Shown here: positions 50,071 to 61,452 of the stretch, piece by piece | How the letters are laid out: each line of letters starts with the position of its first letter | How positions within the stretch are numbered: position 1 is the stretch's first letter | Source: Proteobacteria bacterium DTSAM18 | GTDB lineage: Bacteria; Myxococcota_A; UBA796; GCA-2862545 | Assembly: GCA_028767165.1 (NCBI GenBank) | Contig: JARACJ010000010.1 | Coordinates: forward strand, 62,001-126,000 | Length of the DNA: 64,000 nt | Direction: 5' to 3' | The notes under the pieces: generated by a model | Seen by the model: the letters and a program-made list of their open reading frames with translations, nothing else | Told to the model about the DNA's origin: nothing | Databases searched by the model: none | Program-made: the position numbers and the translations under genes

Positions 50071-50715
50071 TCAGCCGCCGATGGCGGCTGCAACCTCGGC
50101 GGCGAAGTCGTCGGAGCGCTTCTCGAGACCCTCACCCAGCACGAAGCGGGAGAAGCGACGGACCTTGATGTTCTCGCCGATGCGGGCGACGGCGTCGGTG
50201 AGAAGGTCGTTGATGGTCTTGGAGTCGTCCTTGACGAACTTCTGATCGAGGAGGCAGACCTCCTGGAACCACTTCTTCATGCGGCCCTCGACCATCTTCT
50301 CGGCGATGTTCTGGGGCTTGCCCTCTTCCATCGCACGGCCGATCTGCACCTGGCGCTCGGCCTCGATCTCGGCTGCGGAGATCTCCTCGGAGGAGATGTA
50401 CTGGGGCGCCTCGGATGCGATGTGCATCGCGATGTCGCGGACCAGGTCCTGGAAGTCGTCGGTCAGGGCCACGAAGTCGGTCTCGCAGTTGATCTCGACG
50501 AGGACACCGATCTTGCCACCGGCGTGGATGTAGGAACCCACGGCGCCCTGGGCAGCGATACGGCCGGACTTCTTGGCAGCAGAGGCGATGCCCTTCTTGC
50601 GCAGCCAGTCGACGGATGCCTTGAGGTCGTTGTTGTTCTCGGCCAGGGCCTTCTTGCAGTCGAGCATACCTGCACCGGTCTGGGCGCGGAGCTCCTTGAT
50701 CAGCTTAGCGGACAT
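50071..50715 (-). CDS. tsf: Elongation factor Ts (short form)
   Basis: The 214-residue nucleotide-exchange factor for EF-Tu begins KLIKELRAQTGAGMLDCKKA and has VEINCETDFVALTDDFQDLV. It lacks the coiled-coil insertion of the 283-residue E. coli form, as in Thermus-like and many deltaproteobacterial versions. It follows rpsB after 70 bp and ends in a strong terminator. Confidence 0.97.
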   Translation of the reverse strand: MSAKLIKELRAQTGAGMLDCKKALAENNNDLKASVDWLRKKGIASAAKKSGRIAAQGAVGSYIHAGGKIGVLVEINCETDFVALTDDFQDLVRDIAMHIASEAPQYISSEEISAAEIEAERQVQIGRAMEEGKPQNIAEKMVEGRMKKWFQEVCLLDQKFVKDDSKTINDLLTDAVARIGENIKVRRFSRFVLGEGLEKRSDDFAAEVAAAIGG

Positions 50716-50785
50716 GGGGTGTCTCCAGATCTATGACGAAATCGTGGGTCGGTGGCGCCCCACCGGGCGCCACGGGAGAGGATGC

Positions 50786-51565
50786 TCAGCCTTCCTGCTG
50801 GGAAGCGCCGCGCTTGATGACCTCGACCTCACCCTCGGCAGCAGCCTCGTCGGAGACGTAGGCGCCCTTGCCGCGGGAGGTGGACATGTTCTTGCCCTCG
50901 ATGACTGCGTCGGCGATGGCCTTGGTGAACAGACGCACGGACTTCACGGCGTCGTCGTTGCCGGGGATGACGTAGTCGGCGCCGGAGGGGTCGCAGTTGG
51001 TGTCGCACAGGGCCACGACGGGGATGCCGAGGGTCTTGGCTTCCTTGATGGCGATGTGCTCCTTCTTGGGGTCGACCACGAAGATGAGGCCGGGCAGGCC
51101 CTTCATCTTCTTGATGCCACCGAGGTTGCGATCCATCTTCTCGATCTCGCGGGTGAGCTCGAGGGCCTCCTTCTTGGTGAGGAGGTCGAAGCGGCCCTCG
51201 TCGCGGGCGCGCTCGAGCTTGACCAGGCGCTCGATGGACTTCTTCACGGTCTGGAAGTTGGTGAGGGTGCCACCAAGCCAGCGGTGGTTGACGAAGAACA
51301 TGTTGCTGCGAACTGCTTCCTCGGCCACGATCTCGCGAGCGGCGCGCTTGGTGCCGACGAACAGGACCGTCTTGCCGGAGGCAACGGTGGCGGAGATGAA
51401 GCGGCTTGCCTCGATCAGGCCCTTGGCGGTCTTCTGCAGGTCGATGATGTGCACACCGTCCTTCGCGCCGTAGATGTAGGGCTTCATCTTGGGGTTCCAG
51501 CGGCCGGTCTGGTGGCCGAAGTGAACGCCTGCCTCGAGCAGATCACGCAGAGAGATGTTCAGCAT
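50786..51565 (-). CDS. rpsB: 30S ribosomal protein S2
   Basis: The 259-residue protein starts [20 protein letters not shown] and contains [20 protein letters not shown] and [25 protein letters not shown] precedes ATG 51565. The upstream leader carries two tandem hairpins that may serve S2 autoregulation, as known for other rpsB leaders, although with no sequence similarity that I can claim. Confidence 0.98.
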   Translation of the reverse strand: MLNISLRDLLEAGVHFGHQTGRWNPKMKPYIYGAKDGVHIIDLQKTAKGLIEASRFISATVASGKTVLFVGTKRAAREIVAEEAVRSNMFFVNHRWLGGTLTNFQTVKKSIERLVKLERARDEGRFDLLTKKEALELTREIEKMDRNLGGIKKMKGLPGLIFVVDPKKEHIAIKEAKTLGIPVVALCDTNCDPSGADYVIPGNDDAVKSVRLFTKAIADAVIEGKNMSTSRGKGAYVSDEAAAEGEVEVIKRGASQQEG

Positions 51566-51578
51566 GTGTCCTTCTTTC

Positions 51579-51615
51579 GGGCGCCCTTGGCGCCCTCGCT
51601 TCCCAGTGGGGAAGC
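51579..51615 (-). promoter_or_regulatory. Tandem hairpins in the rpsB leader
   Basis: GGGCGCC-CTT-GGCGCCC (51579-51595) and GCTTCCC/GGGAAGC (about 51598-51615) lie back to back, 14 nt upstream of the rpsB ATG. Seen directly; control of rpsB-tsf is inferred. Confidence 0.45.
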
Positions 51616-51744
51616 GGATTGGTTGATCGTCCGCTGGATGCATGACCCGACACTCCTTGGAGCGCACCGAGGGTCACCATGATGCCCAGCGTGAGATTTG
51701 CCGCGTGCCGACCATCGACACGAGACGGGGCCGTGTATCGTGAA

Positions 51745-51774
51745 GCGCCCCGAGGATCAAGATCCCCGGGGCGC
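51745..51774 (-). terminator. Hairpin after secA
   Basis: GCGCCCCGAGGATC and GATCCCCGGGGCGC pair with small irregularities. TTCACG follows on the minus strand. It lies 46 bp past the secA stop. Confidence 0.65.
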
Positions 51775-51819
51775 CTACGGAGCCCGCCGGACTGGCGGGC
51801 AGGCAGTGGATGCAGCAGA

Positions 51820-54558
<2,739 letters not shown>

Positions 54559-54621
54559 GTTCGTAGAATCCTGCGCCGGTGGCGGTGTCGTGTCATCAAA
54601 CCGCCGCACCATGCACACGAA

Positions 54622-54644
54622 ACGGGGGCGGGACAACCCCCCGT
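54622..54644 (-). terminator. Intrinsic terminator of the M23 peptidase gene
   Basis: ACGGGGG/CCCCCGT with an 8-9 nt loop is followed on the minus strand by TTTCGTG. Confidence 0.6.
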
Positions 54645-54668
54645 CCTGTGACCGGAGGCTGGCCCTGC

Positions 54669-55736
54669 CTATCTCGGCAGGTACTTGAGCGGGTCGAGAG
54701 CACTGTCTCCAGCACGAAGCTCGAAGTGCAGGTGGGGCCCCGTACTCCGGCCTGTGCTTCCCATGGTGGCGATGTAATCGCCCCTCTCCACACGGTCACC
54801 CTTCTTGACCAGAAGGCGGGTGCAGTGGGCGTAGGTGGTGGTGATGCCGAAGCCGTGATCGATCACGACGACCCGTCCATATCCGGACATGGTCCGCGCC
54901 TCGGAGACGACGCCGGGGGCCACCGCGTGCACCGGGGTGCCCCGGGCGTTGGCGATGTCGATGCCGGAGTGGAACTTGGTGTGCCGGCGGTAGGGATCAC
55001 GGCGCCAGCCGAAGGCGCTCGTGAGGCGCCCCTTCGAGGGCCAGATGCCCGGGAGCGCATTGTTGAGCGCGCGCAGCGACTCGAGCTCGCTCATGAGCAG
55101 GTTGAGGTCGGGCTCGTCGCTCTGGAAGTTCAGCAGGAAGTCCTCGAGGCGCTGCGCGACGTCTTCTGCCCATCCCACGGCCGGCAGGCGCAGGGTGCCG
55201 CCCTCCACGGGACCCTCGAGGCCGACCTCGATGCCTCCATCGGCCGCGTACAGCTCATCGTGGGGCTCGTGGGCCGGCACATCCGTATCGGACCCATCGG
55301 TGTCGAGCTGCTCCGTGGCGTGCCAGCCGTCGAGCATGGGGTAGCCCGAGAAGTCACCCTCGTGCAGCGGACCGCCGTGATCGCCCTGGGCCTCCGACAG
55401 GCTCGCGAGCTGGGCCTGGTACAGCTTGAGCCGCATCATGGCGTCTTCGGCGTCGCGGAGCTGCTCGTCGATCTGCCGCACGCGCTCCTTGAGGGCGAAG
55501 TTCTCCTCGATGAGCGTGTCGTGGGCCGCGATCTTGGGCCACTGGGCGCCCAGTACGGCACAGACGACCACGAGCGCCGCCATCAGGCCACCCGCCGTTG
55601 CACGGATACCGAACAGCTGCCTCGTGGTGAGCGTGAAGGTCAGGGTGTCGTCCGGCGCGGGCTCGTGGCCCCTGCGCTGGGCAGGAGGAAGATCGACGGG
55701 CCGATCCTCCGGCTGCTCCCCGACCCGCTGGCTCAT
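54669..55736 (-). CDS. Membrane-anchored M23 (LytM-type) peptidase
   Basis: The 355-residue protein has a cytoplasmic tail, one transmembrane helix (GGLMAALVVVCAVLGAQWP, about 49-67) and a short coiled coil (ENFALKERVRQIDEQLRDAE). The C-terminal M23 domain has zinc ligands in HSGIDIANARGTPVHA and HLHFELRAG. Such proteins cut peptidoglycan peptides or act as activators. The first ligand pattern HxGID and last HLHF are both intact. The ATG overlaps the PP2C stop by 4 bp. Confidence 0.9.
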   Translation of the reverse strand: MSQRVGEQPEDRPVDLPPAQRRGHEPAPDDTLTFTLTTRQLFGIRATAGGLMAALVVVCAVLGAQWPKIAAHDTLIEENFALKERVRQIDEQLRDAEDAMMRLKLYQAQLASLSEAQGDHGGPLHEGDFSGYPMLDGWHATEQLDTDGSDTDVPAHEPHDELYAADGGIEVGLEGPVEGGTLRLPAVGWAEDVAQRLEDFLLNFQSDEPDLNLLMSELESLRALNNALPGIWPSKGRLTSAFGWRRDPYRRHTKFHSGIDIANARGTPVHAVAPGVVSEARTMSGYGRVVVIDHGFGITTTYAHCTRLLVKKGDRVERGDYIATMGSTGRSTGPHLHFELRAGDSALDPLKYLPR

Positions 55737-56488
55737 CTGTCGTCGCCCACCTGCACCACCACGGCCGTGATGTTGTCCTCGCCGCCGCGGGCGCAGGCCA
55801 TGCCCACGAACTGACGACAGGACTCGGTGATGCTGTGGGAGGTGAGGACGTCGCGCAGCTCGTCCATCTCGACGCGCCCGGACAGGCCGTCGGTGCAGAG
55901 CAGGAAGCGGTCGCCCTTGCGGAGCGCCTTGACCTGGACGTCGACCTCGACCTCGGGGCCGGAGCCCAGGGCACGGGTGATGACGTTGCGCATGCGGTGG
56001 AACTTGGCCTCTTCTTCGGTGATGAGGCCTTCGCGGACCGACTGGGCCACGAGGGAGTGATCCTCGGTGACCTGCTCGATGTCGCCGTTGCGGATGGAGT
56101 ACACGCGGGAGTCGCCGACGTGGGCGATGAAGGCGTTGCCCCGGTGGGCGAGCATGACGACCACGGTGGTGCCCATGCCCCAGTACTCCTGGTTGTCGCA
56201 GGCCCAGCTGTAGATGCGGTTGCCCGCCTGGCTGACCGCATCGGCGAGGGCCGTGCGCAGGATCTCGACAGGATCCTCGTCGGAGACCTGGGGATCGGGC
56301 AGACGCAGCTGACCCACCAGCTCCTCGACGGTGTTCACCGCGAGGCTCGATGCATACTCGCCGCCCGCGTGACCGCCCATGCCATCCGCCACCACGAAGA
56401 GGTTGAGCTCCTCGTTGATGAGGTAGGCATCCTCGTTGCGGCCGCGCTTCAGGCCGATGTCGGTGATTCCGCTGGAGATGATCTGCAT
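55733..56488 (-). CDS. PP2C-family serine/threonine phosphatase
   Basis: The 251-residue protein carries the metal-binding PP2C motifs in order: GRNEDAYLI, VVADGMGGHAGGEYAS, GTTVVVMLAH, HVGDSRVYSI, LCTDGLSGRV and GGEDNITAVVV. It resembles Stp1/PrpC, which reverse Hanks-type kinase phosphorylation. No kinase is in the window. It is coupled to the M23 peptidase gene, which suggests cell-wall signalling. Confidence 0.93.
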   Translation of the reverse strand: MQIISSGITDIGLKRGRNEDAYLINEELNLFVVADGMGGHAGGEYASSLAVNTVEELVGQLRLPDPQVSDEDPVEILRTALADAVSQAGNRIYSWACDNQEYWGMGTTVVVMLAHRGNAFIAHVGDSRVYSIRNGDIEQVTEDHSLVAQSVREGLITEEEAKFHRMRNVITRALGSGPEVEVDVQVKALRKGDRFLLCTDGLSGRVEMDELRDVLTSHSITESCRQFVGMACARGGEDNITAVVVQVGDDR

Positions 56489-56515
56489 CTGTTCCTCGCT
56501 GTCTTCTTCGGGAGC

Positions 56516-57346
56516 CTACCGGATCCGGATGCGATGCAGGGCATCGGCGAGCGCCAGGAAGCCTGCGACCTCGAGCCTCTCCGCCCGAAGATCCGGTCGG
56601 ATGCCCGCATCGGCGAGGGCCTGCAACGCGACATCCTTGCCGAAGAGAGGGGTGAGCGCGTTGCGCAGCGTCTTGCGACGTTGCCCGAACGCAGCCGTGA
56701 CCACCTTATCAAAGAAGTCAGGGGCGACGTCGCCGACCTTGGGCGCGTCGTACAGCTCGGCGTGGACGATGGCGCTGTGCACCTTCGGGGGCGGGATGAA
56801 GGCGCCGGGGGGCACGTCGAAGGCGTGCCGCACGTCTCCCCTCACCTGCAGGTGCACCGACAGGGCGCCGTAGGCCTTGCTGCCGGGGCCGGCCACCATC
56901 CGATCGATGACCTCCTTCTGCAGCATGACCGTGAGGGTGCTGAAGCGCTCCGGCATGCGCGCGCAGTTCATCACCAGGTGCGTGCCGACGTTGTAGGGCA
57001 GGTTGGCCACCAGCTTGTGGCCCGGGCCGGGGGCGAGGGTCTCCCAGTCGGCCTTGAGGGCGTCGACGTGGACGACGTTCACGTCCGGGAAGGTGCGCTG
57101 GATGTGCTCGTACAGATCGTCGTCGATCTCGATCGCCGTGAGGTCGCAGCCGGTCTGCAGGAGCGCATGGGTGAGGATGCCGAGACCGGGGCCGATCTCG
57201 ATCACCTTGTCGCCCTCGGTGACTCGCGCGATGCGGATCATGCGGTGGACGATGGTGGGCCTGGCGAGGAAGTGCTGGCCGAAGCGCTTCTTGGCGCGCT
57301 GCTGCAGCTCCTTGAGAACGGCCCTCGGATCCGATGCGTCGGTCAT
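56516..57346 (-). CDS. rsmA: 16S rRNA dimethyladenosine transferase
   Basis: The 276-residue SAM-dependent enzyme dimethylates A1518 and A1519 of 16S rRNA. It has KKRFGQHFLARPTIVHRMIR, the SAM motif VIEIGPGLGILTHALL and the catalytic NLPYNV (NLPYNI usually). The ATG overlaps the tsaD stop by 4 bp, so translation is coupled to the tRNA-modifying enzyme. Confidence 0.96.
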   Translation of the reverse strand: MTDASDPRAVLKELQQRAKKRFGQHFLARPTIVHRMIRIARVTEGDKVIEIGPGLGILTHALLQTGCDLTAIEIDDDLYEHIQRTFPDVNVVHVDALKADWETLAPGPGHKLVANLPYNVGTHLVMNCARMPERFSTLTVMLQKEVIDRMVAGPGSKAYGALSVHLQVRGDVRHAFDVPPGAFIPPPKVHSAIVHAELYDAPKVGDVAPDFFDKVVTAAFGQRRKTLRNALTPLFGKDVALQALADAGIRPDLRAERLEVAGFLALADALHRIRIR

Positions 57347-58317
57347 TGTCCCACCACCCAGCTGGCACGCGCCCGCAGCGCGAAGTCGTCGGTCTGGCCC
57401 TGCAGCAGCCGGAGGCGGCCTGCGTGGGCGATCATCGCGGCGTTGTCGGTGCACCGGCTCTTCGGGGGCAGGTACACGTCGAGGTGACGCGTCTTCAACA
57501 GGGCGTTGCGCAGCCCGCTGTTGGCCGCCACGCCGCCTCCGATGACCACCCGACGCACGCCGGTACGGGCCGAGGCCTTGTTCACACGGCTCATCAGGCA
57601 GTCGATGACGGCGGCCTGGAAGCTGGCACAGATGTCGGCGTCGGCGGCGCGCTCGTCGCTGAGCAGGTGCTGGCGGACGGCGGTCTTGAGGCCGGAGAAG
57701 GACCAGTCGAGGCCCCCCTTCTTGGGCCGCGGCCGGGGAAAGTCGACGGCCTCGGGGTTGCCCTCGGCCGCGAGACGATCGACCACGGGACCACCGGGGT
57801 AGCCGAGGCCCATCATGCGGGCGACCTTGTCGTAGGCCTCGCCGGCGGCGTCGTCGACGGTCTCGGCCAGGACCTCGTACTCGCCGAGCGCCTTGCACAG
57901 GTACAGCGTGGTGTGGCCGCCGCTGACCACCAGCGACAGGAACGGCCACTCGGGCCGGCGCTCCTCGAGCAGTGCGCTGAGCAGGTGGCCCTCGAGGTGG
58001 TTGACGCCCAGGAAGGGGACGTCCCAGCCGGCGGCGAGGCCCTTGGCCATGTTCAGGCCCACCAGCACGGCCCCGATGAGGCCGGGACCGGCCGTGGCCA
58101 CGACGGCGTCGGGGCGCTCGATGCCGGCTTCGTCCAGTGCGGCCTGCACGACGGCGCCCACCTTCTCGACGTGGGCGCGGGCCGCGAGCTCGGGCACCAC
58201 ACCGCCGAAGCGGGCGTGGACCTGCTGGCTGTAGGTGATGTCGGACAGCACGCCGGTGACATCGACCACCGAGGCGGCGGTCTCGTCGCAGCTGGTCTCC
58301 ACTCCCAGGACCTTCAA
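57343..58317 (-). CDS. tsaD: tRNA N6-adenosine threonylcarbamoyltransferase
   Basis: The 324-residue enzyme makes t6A37 with TsaB and TsaE. It has VLGVETSCDETAASVVD, the metal-binding NHLEGHLLSALL and SFSGLKTAVRQHLL. TTG 58317 has GGAGG 6 nt upstream and gives the usual N-terminus. Confidence 0.97.
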   Translation of the reverse strand: MKVLGVETSCDETAASVVDVTGVLSDITYSQQVHARFGGVVPELAARAHVEKVGAVVQAALDEAGIERPDAVVATAGPGLIGAVLVGLNMAKGLAAGWDVPFLGVNHLEGHLLSALLEERRPEWPFLSLVVSGGHTTLYLCKALGEYEVLAETVDDAAGEAYDKVARMMGLGYPGGPVVDRLAAEGNPEAVDFPRPRPKKGGLDWSFSGLKTAVRQHLLSDERAADADICASFQAAVIDCLMSRVNKASARTGVRRVVIGGGVAANSGLRNALLKTRHLDVYLPPKSRCTDNAAMIAHAGRLRLLQGQTDDFALRARASWVVGQ

Positions 58318-58438
58318 GGACTACCTCCAGGACGCCGGCGGGCATCCCCCGCGGCGGACGGGCCCCATAACCACACGAACGCGTGGCAGGCTCGCCATGG
58401 TGACAACTGTTGGCCTGACAGGCCCCTGCCGACGGCCC

Positions 58439-58455
58439 GCGCGGACCGTCCGCGC
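58439..58455. promoter_or_regulatory. Operator-like palindrome in a divergent promoter region
   Basis: GCGCGGAC-C-GTCCGCGC is a perfect 8+1+8 palindrome in the 166-bp gap between tsaD (minus) and the SurA-like gene (plus), 28 bp before the latter. It could be an operator; chance in GC-rich DNA cannot be excluded. Confidence 0.35.
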
Positions 58456-58483
58456 TATGGTGGACGCGACACGGGACGTCTCC

Positions 58484-58996
58484 ATGCGCGCACTGCTCCT
58501 CGCCCTCATGCTGTCTACCGCCTTCGCCGAGCCGCTCGATCGGGTGGTGGCGGTCACCGATCGCACGCCGGTCCTCGCCTCCGACGTGCGCACCGAGCAG
58601 GCCCTCGACGCCGTCGATCGGCCTCCGGCACCCGCGTGGGGCGCCCGCGAGCCCGACGCCGTGGAGCGGCTGATCGACATGCAGCTGATCCGGGCGCAGA
58701 CGCCTCACTGGATCCCCTACCAGCCCACGCAGCGGCAGTTCGAGGATCGCTACGACCTTCTGCGCCGCACCTACCGCTCCCCTGCCCGCTGGAAGGCCTT
58801 CCTGGACGAGCAGGGCACCACCGAGGAGCGCCTGCTCACCGCGCTCCGCCGGCGCATGGCGCTCGAGTCCTGGCTCATCCAGCGCCTCTCCCTCCCCCCG
58901 GACGACCCCGCCTGGCCGCAGCAGGCCGACGCGCTGCTCACCGAGCTCCGAGCCGGCGTGACCGTCCGCTATCCCGCGGTCATCGAGGTCCCGTGA
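58484..58996 (+). CDS. Secreted SurA-N-like protein without isomerase domain
   Basis: The 170-residue product has a signal peptide (MRALLLALMLSTAFAEP). A helical domain like the N-terminus of SurA follows: LDRVVAVTDRTPVLASDVRT, VERLIDMQLIRAQTP, then EERLLTALRRRMALESWLIQ. There is no parvulin domain, so it may be a stand-alone periplasmic chaperone. The start is weakly supported (GGGA 7-8 nt away). The stop overlaps the rimI start by 3 bp (GTGA). Confidence 0.7.
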   Translation: MRALLLALMLSTAFAEPLDRVVAVTDRTPVLASDVRTEQALDAVDRPPAPAWGAREPDAVERLIDMQLIRAQTPHWIPYQPTQRQFEDRYDLLRRTYRSPARWKAFLDEQGTTEERLLTALRRRMALESWLIQRLSLPPDDPAWPQQADALLTELRAGVTVRYPAVIEVP

Positions 58997-59430
58997 TCCA
59001 CGTCAGGCAGTTGACCCGCGATGACCTGGACGCGGCGGCCGCCATCGAGGCCGCCGCCGGGCACACCGCATGGACCCGCACACAGCTGCTGGAGTGCCTC
59101 GACCACCGCCTGCAGGGCGGCTGGGCGCTGGAGGACGCGGGCGTGCTGCAGGGCCACCTGATGTGGCAGCGGGTGGCCGACGAGGCCGAGCTGCTGATCA
59201 TCACCATCCACCCCGGCGCGCAGGGCCGCGGACTCGGGCGGGTCCTCATGGAGCGCTTCCTGCAGGACTGCCGCGACCACGGCGTGGCGCAGGTCTTCCT
59301 CGAGGTCGAGGCGAGCAACGCGCCTGCCCTCGCCCTGTACCGCCGCACCGGCTGGGAGCAGGTGGGGCGACGGCGGGACTACTACGGGCCGGGGAAGGAC
59401 GCGCTGCTCTGGGCACGGCGCCTGGACTGA
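58993..59430 (+). CDS. rimI: Ribosomal-protein-alanine N-acetyltransferase (RimI-like GNAT)
   Basis: The 145-residue GNAT protein has the acetyl-CoA motif HPGAQGRGLGRVLMERFLQ and C-terminal LEVEASNAPALALYRRTGWE plus YYGPGKDALLW, the RimI pattern. GTG 58993 follows GAGGT and overlaps the upstream stop. RimI genes are often near tsaB/tsaD, and tsaD is 676 bp away on the other strand. Confidence 0.9.
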   Translation: MIHVRQLTRDDLDAAAAIEAAAGHTAWTRTQLLECLDHRLQGGWALEDAGVLQGHLMWQRVADEAELLIITIHPGAQGRGLGRVLMERFLQDCRDHGVAQVFLEVEASNAPALALYRRTGWEQVGRRRDYYGPGKDALLWARRLD

Positions 59431-59445
59431 CCGTGCAGGGCGTGC

Positions 59446-59487
59446 CCAAGACGACGAACCGCGCGGACCCTGCAGGGCGCCGCGCGG
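59446..59487. terminator. Hairpin between convergent rimI and AgmX/PglI-like genes
   Basis: CCGCGCGG arms (59459-59466 and 59480-59487) enclose an inner CCCTGCAGGG palindrome. On the minus strand TTCGTC and GTCTTGGG follow. Confidence 0.7.
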
Positions 59488-59521
59488 CTCGATGGCACAC
59501 CGGGGAGGGCCCCGGCGGCGA

Positions 59522-60472
59522 TCAGTTCGGCTTGAAGTGGAAGGGGAAGCTGGTGGGCTTCTCCTCCTTGAGCCGGCCGTAGATGCGCCAGGAGTCCATC
59601 TGATCGGTGATGCACTGCTCGAGCTGGGCATCGGAGACGCCCTGGCCCACGGCACTGGGGCGAACCACCTGACCGTCCTTGCCGACCGTGAGGGAGATCT
59701 TCCAGACACCCTCGAGGCCCTCGTTGGTCTTCAGGCGCTTCTCGTAGCACTGCTGCAGACGACCGATGCGGGACCGGATCATGTCCTTGGTGGCTTCGCC
59801 GATCTCGGCGTCGTCGGTGAGCAGCGGGGCCGCCCGGCGGGTGGTGAGACCACCGCCGTAGTCACCACCGACGATACCGCTGATGCCGCCGCTGGTGGTG
59901 CCCTCGTGCTCGCGGATGCCGAGCTTGGGCTGGGCGGGATCCTTGCGGGTGCGCCGGGTACCGACCTCCTCCTCGACGAAGTCGGCGCCATCGACCGCCA
60001 CACCGCCGGGACCGGTGGCCTTCTCCTTGCTCGCGATCGCGAGGAGGCCTTCGTCGGTGCCGCCCGATGCGGTACCGCCACCACCCTTGCGTGCGCGAAG
60101 GGCCCGTGCCTGTGCCTCGGCTTCGGCCTTGGCCTCTGCCTCGGGATCGTACGCCTCGAACTGCATGTTCTGCAGCTCCATGAGGAAGTCGTCGCCGAGG
60201 GCGAGCTCGACCACCTCCGGGGGAGGCTTGGACACCTGCCACCCGATGTAGCCGAGGGCGACGATCACCAGCGGCATCGCGACCAGGAGCGGCATGCGCG
60301 CCTGGCGCCGTGCGATGACGGCGTCTTGACGTTCCTGCTCGGCCTGGACGGCCTCTCCGGGGTTGGTGGGCGCATCCTCGCCCGGAACCTCTCCGAAGCA
60401 GCTGGGGCAGGTGCCCCCATAGATGTGCAGTTCTTCGGAAATCCGGGCATTGCAGAAGGGACAGCTGGCCAA
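59522..60472 (-). CDS. AgmX/PglI-like TonB-type C-terminal domain protein with zinc ribbon
   Basis: The 316-residue product has an N-terminal zinc ribbon CPFCN...CPSCF, one transmembrane helix near residue 75 (MPLLVAMPLVIVALGYIGW) and an Ala/Glu/Gly linker. The C-terminal domain contains IGRLQQCYEKRLKTNEGLEG and GKDGQVVRPSAVG. This is the AgmX/PglI C-terminal family linked in Myxococcus to gliding-motor energy transduction. The start is uncertain: TTG 60472 with AGGGG 7 nt upstream is preferred over TTG 60523. Confidence 0.75.
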   Translation of the reverse strand: MASCPFCNARISEELHIYGGTCPSCFGEVPGEDAPTNPGEAVQAEQERQDAVIARRQARMPLLVAMPLVIVALGYIGWQVSKPPPEVVELALGDDFLMELQNMQFEAYDPEAEAKAEAEAQARALRARKGGGGTASGGTDEGLLAIASKEKATGPGGVAVDGADFVEEEVGTRRTRKDPAQPKLGIREHEGTTSGGISGIVGGDYGGGLTTRRAAPLLTDDAEIGEATKDMIRSRIGRLQQCYEKRLKTNEGLEGVWKISLTVGKDGQVVRPSAVGQGVSDAQLEQCITDQMDSWRIYGRLKEEKPTSFPFHFKPN

Positions 60473-60578
60473 AATCAATCCCCTGTTCGATAGCTGGGAG
60501 GCGGTATCTCGAGTGCTTGGCAACTCGGTGTGACAGGACCGGTACGGGACACGTGGACCTGCTCACACAACAGCCAGC

Positions 60579-60607
60579 ATTGTACCGCCGGCGCTTCCGC
60601 AGATCCA
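60579..60607 (-). promoter_or_regulatory. Candidate promoter of the AgmX/PglI-like gene
   Basis: On the minus strand TACAAT (60579-60584; 5/6 to consensus) lies 17 nt after a weak TGGATC (60602-60607). Confidence 0.4.
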
Positions 60608-60654
60608 GCAGGTGCGCGATTCCCATCGGTGGACCGAACGTCACCTGACCGGAA

Positions 60655-61452
60655 CTAGGGCGCGACAAGCCCGTACGCGGTGTCCAGGAAGACCACCAGC
60701 ACGTTGCACCAGGCGTGGAAGAAAGCGCCCGCGAGTACCTCACCGGTGCGCGAACGGAGCCAACCGAACACGAGGGCGGGCAGGAAGATGAACGGGTGCC
60801 ACCACTGGAAGGTGACGAGGGAGTGCCCGAGCGCGAACCACAGGGCCGTGACCCAGAGGGAGCGCCCGACGAGCGCCCCCCAGATCCGCGTGTGCGGCGG
60901 CCAGATGCCGTCCAGCCGGGACTGCATGTAGCCCCGGTAGAACATCTCCTCGGGAATCGCCACGTACGCGAAGTGGTAGGCGATCAGGAGCAGGGGCTGG
61001 GCCGGCAGCGTGAAGGAGGGAGAGGCCGCCCGCACCCCCACCCTGCAGGCACCACTTCGGGAGAATGCCGACATCGCCTCGATGTTCTCGGCCATGCCAC
61101 AGGCCTGCTCCACGACCGCCGGGAACCAGGTGGTCTGCCACAGGTGGTACAGCGGAAGGAACGGCAGCGTGATCGCCACGCCGAGGCCGAGGCCCCAGAT
61201 CGCGGCCTGCTTCCAGGTCTCGCCATCGCGCAAGGGCGGCAGGGACAGCGGGTAGCGATCCGGATCGACCCCACGCCGACGCAGGACCCAGACGGGCGCC
61301 CAGATGAACAGCACCGGCACCAGGAGCAACAGCGGATCACGGAGCCAGCCGGCCCCTTCGGCGACCGTGGAGACGACGCGGATGGCGAGCAGGACACCGA
61401 GGTAGGTGAGCGCCACCTCCCACAGGACGCTCTTGCGCTCGGCCGCGGTCAC
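60655..61452 (-). CDS. CPBP-family intramembrane metalloprotease
   Basis: The 265-residue multi-pass protein has the CPBP/ABI motifs: EEMFYRGYMQSRL (EExxxR), ALGHSLVTFQ and FFHAWCNVLV (HxxxN). Such Rce1-like enzymes process prenylated or other membrane substrates. GTG 61452 overlaps the carbamoyltransferase-like stop (GTGA); GTG 61467 is an alternative. Pairing with a carbamoyltransferase-like gene is unusual. Confidence 0.85.
   Translation of the reverse strand: MTAAERKSVLWEVALTYLGVLLAIRVVSTVAEGAGWLRDPLLLLVPVLFIWAPVWVLRRRGVDPDRYPLSLPPLRDGETWKQAAIWGLGLGVAITLPFLPLYHLWQTTWFPAVVEQACGMAENIEAMSAFSRSGACRVGVRAASPSFTLPAQPLLLIAYHFAYVAIPEEMFYRGYMQSRLDGIWPPHTRIWGALVGRSLWVTALWFALGHSLVTFQWWHPFIFLPALVFGWLRSRTGEVLAGAFFHAWCNVLVVFLDTAYGLVAP

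Noticed and set aside
51739-51770. Promoter TTGATC-17-TACACG for rpsB
   Set aside because: Weak hexamers, and the -35 lies inside the secA terminator hairpin; not separable from chance.
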